This document shows positions 1 to 6,977 of a stretch of 32,733 nucleotides of DNA, one piece after another. The notes under the pieces were generated by a model, which worked only from the letters and a program-made list of their open reading frames with translations, made no database searches and was not told where the DNA came from. Position 1 is the stretch's first letter, and each line of letters starts with the position of its first letter. Source of the DNA: Ruminococcus sp. (GTDB lineage Bacteria; Bacillota; Clostridia; Oscillospirales; Ruminococcaceae). The stretch is taken from the NCBI GenBank assembly GCA_017460665.1, contig JAFUAO010000096.1:1-32733 (forward strand). Direction: 5' to 3'. A program made the translations under genes and the position numbers.

Positions 1-165
1 CCTCTTCCAAAACAGTCCACTGGACTGTTTTGGAATTCACCCCTTGCAGATGCGCCTTCGTTTTTATTTCGCTTTTCTCTAAAAGCTGTGAAAAGCGAGC
101 AGAGGCTCCGCCTCTGGACTCCGGCAGGGAGCGAGCGGCTCCCTGCACCCCGCAATTATTTTTCC
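1..165 (+). repeat. Modular four-hairpin intergenic element, copy 1
   Basis: Four hairpins occur in order. A has 14-bp arms at 5-18/22-35 around AACAGTCC/GGACTGTT. A linker follows at 36-61. B is at 70-97 (CGCTTTTC/GAAAAGCG). C is at 100-116 (CAGAGGC/GCCTCTG). D is at 124-146 (GCAGGGAGC/GCTCCCTGC), followed by ACCCCGCAATTATT. A second copy lies on the minus strand at 5591-5747 with the same order, linker, D hairpin and tail, but with different B and C stems that are still self-complementary. No convincing gene is present: the open frame here is just the translated repeat. The element may continue left of the window. Confidence 0.8.
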
Positions 166-169
166 GTCG

Positions 170-265
170 CCGAAGGCGACCTCCCCTACATTTTTTCGTA
201 AGGCACGGACGGTGGGTGGCCGTCCCTACATAGCATCTGGGTCGATGTAGGCATCGACCCCTACG
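170..265. repeat. Short palindromic units (TGTAGGG-type), degenerate
   Basis: GTCGCC-GAA-GGCGAC is a small hairpin at 175-189. Two minus-oriented units follow, near 205-230 (GGACGG..CCGTCC then CTACA) and 239-265 (GGGTCGAT..ATCGACCC then CTACG). They match the better-preserved units at 8286-8542 and 32289-32572. Nothing else is seen between here and the recD2 promoter. Confidence 0.65.
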
Positions 266-317
266 ATCATCGCCTCCTACCCGAAAAGATCCCCAAAAAC
301 TATCAGCCGGGCCGCAC

Positions 318-346
318 TTGCAATTTCTCGTTACATATGTTATAAT
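318..346 (+). promoter_or_regulatory. Sigma-A promoter of the recD2 operon
   Basis: TTGCAA (318-323), a 17-bp spacer and TATAAT (341-346). The TTG of the -35 box is an in-frame alternative start of the recD2 frame, but it lies upstream of any transcript. The promoter core is nearly the same as the one at 8595-8623. Confidence 0.85.
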
Positions 347-380
347 GATAGGTAGATTAATTCACGGAAGGAGGCGGAGC

Positions 381-2597
381 ATGGCGGAAAGATCTATCCA
401 CATCGAAGGCACCGTTGAGAATATCGTTTTCAAGAGCCCTCGGGGCGGCTACATCGTCCTCGACCTGGACGCCGGCGGTGAAATGATCCCCGTCGTGGGC
501 GAGCTGGGTGACATCGAGGAGGGCGAGAGCCTGATCCTTGAAGGCAGATACGAGACCCACAAAAAATTCGGCACCCAATTTCGAGCGGAATACTGCGAGC
601 GCAAGCTGCCCTCATCTGCGGTGAACATCGAGAAATACCTGGCCTCCGGCGCTATCCGGGGGATCGGTCCTGCTCTTGCCACAAAGATCGTCCGGGTCTT
701 CGGGGCGGAGACCCTCGACATCATCGAGCACCAGACCTTCCGACTCAGCGAGATCAAGGGGATCTCTCCCAAAAAATGCGAGGAGATCGCCGGCGAGGCA
801 AAAAAGCTCTTCGCCCTTAGAACGATCATGGCCTTCCTCTCTCAGTTCGAGGTCAAGCCCATGTTCGCCATGAAGACCTTCCAGCGCTTCGGGCCGGATT
901 CCATGGACCTGATCCAAAACGACCCCTATATCCTCTGCGGAGAGGGCATAGAGCTGGACTTCCGCAAGGCCGACGAGATCGCCCGTGACCTGCGCCTTCC
1001 CAGGAATTCCAAGAAGAGGATCTCCGCAGGGATCCAGTATATCCTCCGGGCCAACACCTCTCTCGGCCACTCCTGCCTGCCGCTGGAGACCGTCAAGGAC
1101 AAGGCCTGTCTTGCGCTGAACGTCTCCGAGCCGGACTTCTATGAGGCCTACAACGCAGCCTGCGACGACAACGATCTGTTTGAATATGTCAAGCGCCAAA
1201 GGGAGTATGTCATGCTCCCGGACCTTTTCTACGCCGAGCGCTTCATCGCCGACCGCATACATATCCTCAAGGACTTCTCCTCGCCGGAGGACTTCAACTA
1301 TGACTCCCTCATCGACATCGAGGAGGAGGAAAAGGGCATCAAATACGAGGCCCTTCAGCGCCAGGCGATCACTACGGCCGTTTCACGGGGACTGATGATC
1401 CTCACCGGCGGCCCCGGTACAGGTAAGACCACTACCCTCAACGCTATCATCTCGATCTTTGAGAAAAGGGGCGAGCGTGTGCTGCTGACGGCTCCCACGG
1501 GAAGGGCAGCCAAGCGCATGAGCGACCTTACCGGCTATGAGTCCAAGACGATCCACAGGCTTTTGGAGGTGGTCTACGACGGCAGCGGGAAGCTGACCTT
1601 CGCCCACAACGAGAACTCCCCTCTGGAGTGCGATGTGCTGATCATCGACGAGATGTCCATGGTGGACGTGGTGCTCTTCGAGAAGCTGCTGAGGGCGTTG
1701 AAGCTCAACTGCCGGCTGATAATGGTGGGAGACTGCGACCAGCTCCCCTCAGTGGGGGCAGGGAACCTCCTCCGGGACCTCATCGACAGCAGGATCATCC
1801 CCGTCACCGAGCTGAAGGAGATCTTCCGCCAAGCCCAGCAGAGCGCTATCATCACCAACGCCCACAAGATCGTTGCCGGAGAGCTGCCGGACCTGACCAG
1901 AAAGGACAGCGACTTCTTCTTTTTCAAGCGCAGCGACTACGACAAGGCCGCCGCTCTCATCGCAGAGCTGGTCAAGACCCGGCTCCCGAGAGCCTATAGA
2001 TACTCCCCTACCGAGGATATACAGGTGCTTACGCCCTCAAGGAAGGGCAGTATGGGGACCGTGGAGCTCAACAAGCTCCTCCAGAACGAGCTCAATCCTC
2101 CCAAGGAGGGAAAGCCCGAGGTCAAGGGCTACATATACACCTACCGGGTGGGAGACAAGGTCATGCAGACCCGCAACAACTACGACCTGATCTGGTCCCG
2201 TGGTGAGGAGCAGGGCGCCGGGATCTTCAACGGCGACATCGGCGTCATAACCGAGATCAACTCCCGTGCTCAGACCGCCACCGCCGTTTTCGACGGCAGG
2301 AGGACAGTCTACACCTTCGATATACTCTCGCAGCTTGAGCTGGCCTACGCTATCACGGTGCATAAGAGCCAGGGCTGTGAGTTCGAGGCGGTGATCATGC
2401 CAGTAATGGGTGGCTTCGAGAAGCTCAGCTACCGCAGCCTGCTCTATACCGCCGTCACAAGAGCAAAAAAGCTGATGATCCTCATCGGCTCAGAGGAAAA
2501 GATACAGCAGATGACCGAGAACAACAGAAAAACTCTCCGGTACACCTGCCTGAGAGCTATGCTCACGGAAAACAGAAAGGATCAACAAAATGGCTAA
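381..2597 (+). CDS. recD2: RecD2-type ATP-dependent DNA helicase
   Basis: A 738-residue SF1B 5'-3' helicase of the RecD2 (RecD/TraA) family, which acts in DNA repair and replication-fork maintenance without RecBC. An N-terminal OB-like part and a helix-hairpin-helix stretch (IRGIGPALATKIV) precede the motor. Walker A GGPGTGKTT begins near residue 343. Walker B LIIDEMS is near 420-427. The late helicase motif with HKSQG is near 661, followed by YTAVTRAKK. The length is normal for RecD2. The start at 381 is chosen because GGAAGGAGG sits just upstream at 366-374. The longer frame would begin at a TTG inside the -35 box. The 3' end overlaps the mreB-like gene by 8 bp, so the two are probably translationally coupled. 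Family assignment is secure; the cellular role is inferred from the family. Confidence 0.95.
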   Translation: MAERSIHIEGTVENIVFKSPRGGYIVLDLDAGGEMIPVVGELGDIEEGESLILEGRYETHKKFGTQFRAEYCERKLPSSAVNIEKYLASGAIRGIGPALATKIVRVFGAETLDIIEHQTFRLSEIKGISPKKCEEIAGEAKKLFALRTIMAFLSQFEVKPMFAMKTFQRFGPDSMDLIQNDPYILCGEGIELDFRKADEIARDLRLPRNSKKRISAGIQYILRANTSLGHSCLPLETVKDKACLALNVSEPDFYEAYNAACDDNDLFEYVKRQREYVMLPDLFYAERFIADRIHILKDFSSPEDFNYDSLIDIEEEEKGIKYEALQRQAITTAVSRGLMILTGGPGTGKTTTLNAIISIFEKRGERVLLTAPTGRAAKRMSDLTGYESKTIHRLLEVVYDGSGKLTFAHNENSPLECDVLIIDEMSMVDVVLFEKLLRALKLNCRLIMVGDCDQLPSVGAGNLLRDLIDSRIIPVTELKEIFRQAQQSAIITNAHKIVAGELPDLTRKDSDFFFFKRSDYDKAAALIAELVKTRLPRAYRYSPTEDIQVLTPSRKGSMGTVELNKLLQNELNPPKEGKPEVKGYIYTYRVGDKVMQTRNNYDLIWSRGEEQGAGIFNGDIGVITEINSRAQTATAVFDGRRTVYTFDILSQLELAYAITVHKSQGCEFEAVIMPVMGGFEKLSYRSLLYTAVTRAKKLMILIGSEEKIQQMTENNRKTLRYTCLRAMLTENRKDQQNG

Positions 2598-3609
2598 CAC
2601 TGACATCGGTATCGACCTTGGTACCTCAAATATCGTTATGACAATGGGCAGCAAGGGCGTCGTGCTGAGCGAGCCCTCGGTGATCGCCTACAATACCCGC
2701 ACAGAAAGGGTCCTTGCAGTCGGCAGGGAGGCCTATGAGATGATCGGGCGAAATCCCGAGTATATCGCCGTTGCAAGACCTATCAGCGAGGGAGTCATCT
2801 CCGACGACGACCTGGCTCACAGCATGATCCGTGAGTTCATACTGAAGGTCACCGGCAGACAGCTCGTAAAGCCCAGGATCATCATCTGTATCCCCTCCTT
2901 CATCACCGACATCGAGAGCCGTGCAGTCGTGGACGCTGCAAAAAGCGCCGGATCACGGCAGGTATACCTGATCCAGGAGCCTATCGCTGCCATGATCGGC
3001 GCCGGGGTCAACATCACCAAGGCCAAGGGCCACATGATCGTTGACATCGGCGGAGGGACTACCGACGTGGCGATCGTTTCCATGAACGGCGTCGTCACCT
3101 CCCACACGATCAAGGTGGCCGGAAATTCCATCGACCGGTCGATCATCAAGTATATGCAGAACAAGTACAAGCTCCTTATCGGCGAGAGGACTGCCGAAAA
3201 GGTGAAGATCGAGCTGTGCAACCTCTACGACCCCAGCGACGAGATCACCTACACCGTCAAGGGCAGGAGCCTGCTCAAGGGCCTGCCGGCACAGGTGATG
3301 CTCAGCGAGTCGGAGCTCTTCACCGCTATCGAGGACGACACCTTCGCTATCATGGAGGCGGTCAGAAAGGTGCTGGAGGACGCTCCCCCGGAGCTGGTAG
3401 GCGATATTTACGACAACGGCCTGCTGCTCACCGGCGGCGGAGCTCTGCTGGGCGGCCTCACTCAGCTCATCAAGAGGACTCTCGGAATAAACTGCCGCAT
3501 AGCAAAGGACTCCATAAACTGCGTAGCTAAGGGCACAGGCATGGCCTTCGGCAAGATGACCACCCTGCTGGACGGCTTCGAGGCTGCCACGGTCTACAAA
3601 TACAGGTGA
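2590..3609 (+). CDS. MreB/Mbl-like actin homologue
   Basis: A 339-residue bacterial actin of the MreB family. Phosphate-1 loop DIGIDLGTSN is at the N-terminus, phosphate-2 loop VDIGGGTTDVAIVS is mid-protein, and the adenosine motif LTGGGALLGG is near residue 280. MreB proteins polymerise under the membrane and direct lateral wall synthesis. The start ATG lies inside the last codons of recD2, with AAAGGATC upstream. It is not next to mreC/mreD, so it may be an additional paralogue (Mbl/MreBH-like) rather than the main MreB. The following gene encodes a membrane-anchored protein only 4 nt downstream, which suggests a working partner. I cannot tell which MreB subgroup it belongs to by eye. Confidence 0.88.
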   Translation: MANTDIGIDLGTSNIVMTMGSKGVVLSEPSVIAYNTRTERVLAVGREAYEMIGRNPEYIAVARPISEGVISDDDLAHSMIREFILKVTGRQLVKPRIIICIPSFITDIESRAVVDAAKSAGSRQVYLIQEPIAAMIGAGVNITKAKGHMIVDIGGGTTDVAIVSMNGVVTSHTIKVAGNSIDRSIIKYMQNKYKLLIGERTAEKVKIELCNLYDPSDEITYTVKGRSLLKGLPAQVMLSESELFTAIEDDTFAIMEAVRKVLEDAPPELVGDIYDNGLLLTGGGALLGGLTQLIKRTLGINCRIAKDSINCVAKGTGMAFGKMTTLLDGFEAATVYKYR

Positions 3610-3613
3610 TGAC

Positions 3614-4633
3614 ATGAGATACGTTTCAACAAAGGAGCTAGACAAGTGCCTTGACAGGATCCAGCGGCGCAATGAGCTCCCGAACCGGATAATAAACATC
3701 GAGTTCAGGCTCCTGCTGCCGATAGTGGTCGTGGGGAGCATCGTCATGCTCCTGCTCTCAAAGGGCAGCTTCCTGAGGTTTGTCCTGCTCCAGGCTGCAA
3801 TGCTGGTGGTGTATCTGGCAGTCTCATTCCTGCTGGCCTTGATCGTCAGCATTGCCTCCACCAAGAGGCTATTGAGGAGGATCTCCGGCGGAAAGTCCCA
3901 GAACAAGGCGGGGCAGGCCTTCTACCAGAAGTACAAGGACTATTACCAGCTCCATAAGAACGACCTGTGCTCGGATAAGCTCCTGGAGGAGACCGAAAGG
4001 CTCCTCCAGGCCGAGACCGATCCGGCCTTGAGGTTCAGTCTGGACGAAAGCCTGCTGACGATCTGCGGCTACCGCCTCGAAAGGGAGAGGGTCAGCCAGT
4101 GCCTGGAGGACGCACGCCGGGACTACGACCCGGAAAAGAACTCAAGATTTGGCCTTCTGACTGCCGAGATCAACGCCGCTATCCTCACAGGGAACTCAAA
4201 GGCCGCCTATGACCTTTTAGAAAAGAACGAGGAGCTGACCGAATGGCAGATCTCGTTCCTCCCCGAGGGCGTGACGGACTATGCGATCTTCGCTTCGATC
4301 TGCAAGCGAGTCGAGGGCGATCTGGCCGCAGCGCTGGAGTACGCACAGGCCGCCAAGGCCCTCCACGAGCGTGGGCGGAACATACTCCCCCTCGGAGCAT
4401 CTCCCACACGGACCGAGCATGAGAACTACCGGAGAGCTGCGATCTCATTAGAGCTGGCAGGGCTCCTCTTCGCCAACGGCCGTGAGCAGGAGGCAAGGGC
4501 AGAGCTGGACGACTGCGACCTGATCATTGCTGACCTGAAATGCGAGGTGCCGCCGCTGTTCATCAAGGAGCACCAGGAGCTGATCGAAAGCATGGGACCG
4601 GCGCTCCCGGAGGATCAGGAGCAGGACTGTTGA
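3614..4633 (+). CDS. Membrane-anchored protein with long helical domain, unknown function
   Basis: 339 residues. Residues 1-28 are polar. Two hydrophobic helices follow, about 32-48 and 55-78. A soluble, charged, helix-rich region of about 250 residues then reads like TPR/SEL1-style repeats (many Leu/Ala/Glu, e.g. AALEYAQAAKALHERG). No catalytic motif is seen. It starts 4 nt after the mreB-like stop, with the ribosome site overlapping that stop, so it belongs to the recD2-mreB-like operon. The arrangement would suit a membrane adaptor for the actin-like filament; that is inference only. Its stop codon lies inside the -35 box of the next promoter. Confidence 0.75.
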   Translation: MRYVSTKELDKCLDRIQRRNELPNRIINIEFRLLLPIVVVGSIVMLLLSKGSFLRFVLLQAAMLVVYLAVSFLLALIVSIASTKRLLRRISGGKSQNKAGQAFYQKYKDYYQLHKNDLCSDKLLEETERLLQAETDPALRFSLDESLLTICGYRLERERVSQCLEDARRDYDPEKNSRFGLLTAEINAAILTGNSKAAYDLLEKNEELTEWQISFLPEGVTDYAIFASICKRVEGDLAAALEYAQAAKALHERGRNILPLGASPTRTEHENYRRAAISLELAGLLFANGREQEARAELDDCDLIIADLKCEVPPLFIKEHQELIESMGPALPEDQEQDC

Positions 4634-4658
4634 TTTTTTCACAGAAATGTGATATACT
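4630..4658 (+). promoter_or_regulatory. Sigma-A promoter of mrp
   Basis: TTGATT (4630-4635), 17-bp spacer, TATACT (4653-4658). The -35 box contains the TGA stop of the upstream gene. Confidence 0.8.
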
Positions 4659-4688
4659 ATCCTTATCATAACAAAAGGAGCATTGAAA

Positions 4689-5522
4689 ATGAGCGAAAAT
4701 TGTAAGCCTCAGGACTGTTCAGGCTGCCCCAGCGCAGGAAATTGCAGCAGCAAGCCCCAGTCCCTTTTAGAAGAACCCAATAAAATGAGCAGCATCGGCA
4801 AGGTGATCGGCGTCGTCAGCGGAAAGGGCGGCGTGGGCAAGACCATGATCTCCTCCCTGCTGGCAGTCTCCATGCAGCGTCTCGGCAAGAACGTGGGCAT
4901 AATGGACGCCGACATCACCGGTCCTTCGGTGCCTAAGGCCTTCGGTATCCACGGCAAGGCCGATGCCTGTGAGTTCGGGATCATCCCCACTAAGAGCAAA
5001 ATGGGCATCGACGTTATGTCGATAAACCTCCTCCTTGAGAACGAGAGCGATCCCGTTGTGTGGAGGGGACCCGTTATCGCAGGAGTGGTAAAGCAGTTCT
5101 GGACGGACGTTATCTGGAAGGACATCGACTACCTCTTCGTGGATATGCCTCCCGGAACAGGTGACGTTCCCCTGACAGTGTTCCAGTCCCTGCCTGTGGA
5201 CGGTATCGTGATCGTTACCTCCCCCCAGGAGCTGGTATCCATGATCGTGGAGAAGGCCGTTAAGATGGCCAAGCTGATGGATATACCGATCCTCGGTATC
5301 ATCGAGAACATGAGCTATTTTGAATGTCCCGACTGCGGCAAGCGCCATAAGATCTACGGTGACAGCCATATCGAGGACATCGCCAAGGAGTACGGTATCC
5401 CGGTGCTGGCCCAGATCCCGGTATGTCCGGACCTGGCCAAGCAGTGCGATCAGGGCACTATCGAGCTCTTCGAGGGCGACTGGCTGGACGCAGCCGTTGC
5501 ACAGATCGACGGGCAGAACTGA
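4689..5522 (+). CDS. mrp: Mrp/Nbp35-family Fe-S cluster carrier ATPase
   Basis: A 277-residue P-loop ATPase of the Mrp/Nbp35 family, which carries and delivers iron-sulfur clusters in the cytoplasm. The N-terminus has four cysteines spaced C-x4-C-x2-C-x5-C (C5, C10, C13, C19), resembling the Nbp35 N-terminal cluster site. The deviant Walker A SGKGGVGKT is at 44-52. DMPPGTGD lies mid-protein. The conserved bridging-cluster CxxC (C213-P-D-C216) is near the C-terminus. The ATG at 4689 is chosen over an upstream TTG (4683) because AAAAGGAG at 4672-4679 is well spaced from it. It is probably monocistronic: it has its own promoter and a hairpin terminator follows. Confidence 0.93.
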   Translation: MSENCKPQDCSGCPSAGNCSSKPQSLLEEPNKMSSIGKVIGVVSGKGGVGKTMISSLLAVSMQRLGKNVGIMDADITGPSVPKAFGIHGKADACEFGIIPTKSKMGIDVMSINLLLENESDPVVWRGPVIAGVVKQFWTDVIWKDIDYLFVDMPPGTGDVPLTVFQSLPVDGIVIVTSPQELVSMIVEKAVKMAKLMDIPILGIIENMSYFECPDCGKRHKIYGDSHIEDIAKEYGIPVLAQIPVCPDLAKQCDQGTIELFEGDWLDAAVAQIDGQN

Positions 5523-5534
5523 ATACGAGCATTT

Positions 5535-5564
5535 CCGGAGAGCGTGAGCGTTCTCCGGTTTTTG
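5535..5564 (+). terminator. Intrinsic terminator after mrp
   Basis: CCGGAGAGCG/CGTTCTCCGG stem with one G-T pair and a TGAG loop, followed by TTTTTG. Confidence 0.8.
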
Positions 5565-5590
5565 TTTGGGACTTGAAATGTTGGCTGAGC

Positions 5591-5747
5591 AAAATAATTA
5601 TTGCGGGGTGCAGGGAGCCGCTCGCTCCCTGCCGGGATCCAAGGGCAGTGCCCTTGGTCGCCCTCCGCAGAGGGCGAAACTCTTCTTACGAAGGCGCATC
5701 TGCAAGGGGTGAATTGAAAAACAGTCCGGCGGACTGTTTTTCAAGAG
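5591..5747 (-). repeat. Modular four-hairpin intergenic element, copy 2 (inverted)
   Basis: Read on the minus strand the order is: hairpin A (5744-5714, perfect 14-bp arms, loop of 3), the same linker as copy 1 (5714-5688), B (5676-5659, CGCCCTC/GAGGGCG), C (5657-5639, CCAAGGGC/GCCCTTGG), D (5632-5610, GCAGGGAGC/GCTCCCTGC) and the ACCCCGCAATAATT tail. Linkers, D and tail match copy 1 closely. B and C have different sequence but keep full base pairing. Confidence 0.85.
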
Positions 5748-5777
5748 GGGACGCTCTGCAAGTGAGAGCGTCCCCTC
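5745..5777. repeat. Perfect 13-bp inverted repeat
   Basis: GAGGGGACGCTCT (5745-5757) and AGAGCGTCCCCTC (5765-5777) are exact reverse complements around a 7-nt loop. It abuts hairpin A of the modular element. It has no T-run, so it is not a standard terminator. A smaller hairpin, TTGCC/GGCAA, follows near 5800-5816. Confidence 0.8.
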
Positions 5778-5837
5778 CCACCGGTCCATTAGGTGAGCCT
5801 TGCCGCTCAGTGGCAACGAGGTATGTGTCGTCGAAGG

Positions 5838-5965
5838 AGGCCGGGCGAACGATGTTCGCGCCTACAATTTGTTTCCGGATATCCGATCGATCGGCCGGGA
5901 CGTCGAGGACGCCGTCCCCTACGATCAAACAGGTCATGTGGACGGCCAATGGCCGTCCCTACAAA
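5838..5965 (-). repeat. Three TGTAGGG-type palindromic units
   Basis: On the minus strand the units are near 5867-5840 (TGTAGG then GCGAAC..GTTCGC), 5922-5896 (GTAGGGGACGGCGT..ACGTCCCG) and 5964-5939 (TGTAGGGACGGCCATTGGCC plus CGTCC). They belong to the same family as the blocks at 8286-8542 and 32289-32572. The open frames drawn through this stretch have no family similarity that I recognise. Confidence 0.7.
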
Positions 5966-5990
5966 GAGAAACAAAAAACAAAACTGTTAC

Positions 5991-6019
5991 TTGACACAAA
6001 CGGATCATTGTGTTATTAT
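5991..6019 (+). promoter_or_regulatory. Sigma-A promoter of dapF-dapL
   Basis: TTGACA (5991-5996), 17-bp spacer, TATTAT (6014-6019). This gives a leader of about 70 nt before dapF. Confidence 0.85.
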
Positions 6020-6032
6020 TGAATTGGCGGTG

Positions 6033-6089
6033 ATGCGTGTCAGCAGCGCAGTCCGCCGGCTGCTCTTTCTCCTGCATGAGTCACAGTAG
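6033..6089 (+). CDS. Candidate 18-residue leader peptide before dapF
   Basis: An ATG at 6033 opens a short frame, MRVSSAVRRLLFLLHESQ, ending with TAG at 6087-6089, 9 nt before the dapF ATG. It lies wholly within the transcribed leader. Only a weak purine stretch (GGCGG) precedes its start. The peptide is rich in Arg and Leu and has no Lys. Its stop falls at the dapF ribosome site, so translating it would open or occlude that site. Function is unproven. Confidence 0.3.
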   Translation: MRVSSAVRRLLFLLHESQ

Positions 6090-6094
6090 GAGAA
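6067..6094 (+). promoter_or_regulatory. Hairpin that would hide the dapF ribosome site
   Basis: TTCTCCT (6067-6073) is the exact reverse complement of AGGAGAA (6088-6094), which contains the dapF Shine-Dalgarno. The loop is 14 nt. Upstream in the same leader, GGCGG/CCGCC and AGCAG/CTGCT arms offer competing pairings. Confidence 0.45.
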
Positions 6095-6098
6095 TAAT

Positions 6099-6977
6099 AT
6101 GAGATTTACTAAAATGCACGGTATAGGCAACGACTATATCTATGTGAACTGCTTCGATCAGCAGGTCACTGAGCCGGAAAAGCTCTCCGTCGTGCTCAGC
6201 GATGTCCGCAAAGGCATCGGCTCCGACGGACTGGTCCTCATCATGCCCTCCGATAAGGCGGACTTCCGTATGAGGATCTTCAACGCTGACGGCTCTGAGG
6301 CCATGATGTGCGGCAACGCCACTCGCTGTATCGGAAAATATGTTTACGAAAAAGGCCTGACAGCTAAGACTGACATTGCTCTTGAGACAAATTCAGGCAT
6401 AAAGTACCTAAAGCTCTTTCTGAAGGACGATAAGGTGGAGCTGGTGAGGGTGGACATGGGAAAGGCCGTTCTTGAGCCGAAAAATATCCCTGTAAACAGC
6501 GATCTTGAGCGCTTTGTCGCTCAGCCCGTCACCGCCGGGGATCAGAATTGGTCCGTCACCTGCGTTTCCATGGGGAACCCCCACGCTGTCATTTTCGTGG
6601 AGGACGTGGACTCTCTGGACCTTGAAAAAATAGGCCCTCCAATGGAAGAACACGAGCTCTTCCCCAACAGGATCAACACCGAATTCATCCGTGTCATCGA
6701 CAGCCATACCCTACAGATGAGGGTCTGGGAGCGTGGCAGCGGCGAGACCTTCGCCTGCGGCACAGGAGCCTGCGCTTCGGCAGTTGCAGCCGTTCTGAAC
6801 GGATTCTGCTCACAGGACGACGAGATCCTGATCCACCTTCGTGGGGGAGATCTCCGCATCGTCTACAGGTCAGACGGGACGGTCCTGATGACCGGTCCTG
6901 CCGCATTTATCTGCGACGGAACGATAGATGACAGCTACATCGAAAAAGCAAAGGAGGGCGCTGTATGCCGAAGCTGA
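6099..6977 (+). CDS. dapF: Diaminopimelate epimerase
   Basis: A 292-residue cytoplasmic, cofactor-independent enzyme that interconverts LL- and meso-diaminopimelate for lysine and peptidoglycan. It shows the N-terminal motif KMHGIGNDY and both catalytic cysteines: C71 in MMCGNATRC and C220 in ACGTGACASA. The length is typical. AGGAG lies 7 nt before the ATG. The 3' end overlaps dapL by 13 bp, so the two consecutive pathway steps are translationally coupled. The leader has a possible short peptide and a hairpin over the ribosome site. I see no classical lysine riboswitch. Confidence 0.96.
   Translation: MRFTKMHGIGNDYIYVNCFDQQVTEPEKLSVVLSDVRKGIGSDGLVLIMPSDKADFRMRIFNADGSEAMMCGNATRCIGKYVYEKGLTAKTDIALETNSGIKYLKLFLKDDKVELVRVDMGKAVLEPKNIPVNSDLERFVAQPVTAGDQNWSVTCVSMGNPHAVIFVEDVDSLDLEKIGPPMEEHELFPNRINTEFIRVIDSHTLQMRVWERGSGETFACGTGACASAVAAVLNGFCSQDDEILIHLRGGDLRIVYRSDGTVLMTGPAAFICDGTIDDSYIEKAKEGAVCRS

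Noticed and set aside
2953-3906. Long minus-strand frame opposite the mreB-like gene
   Set aside because: Antisense shadow of two well-supported genes, with no family motifs.
5423-6022. 199-codon plus-strand frame through the repeat block
   Set aside because: It starts inside mrp, crosses a terminator and reads through hairpin repeats and the dapF promoter; it is translated repeat sequence.
6020-6098. Lysine riboswitch before dapF
   Set aside because: The leader is far shorter than the ~170-nt lysine aptamer and lacks its conserved junction sequences.
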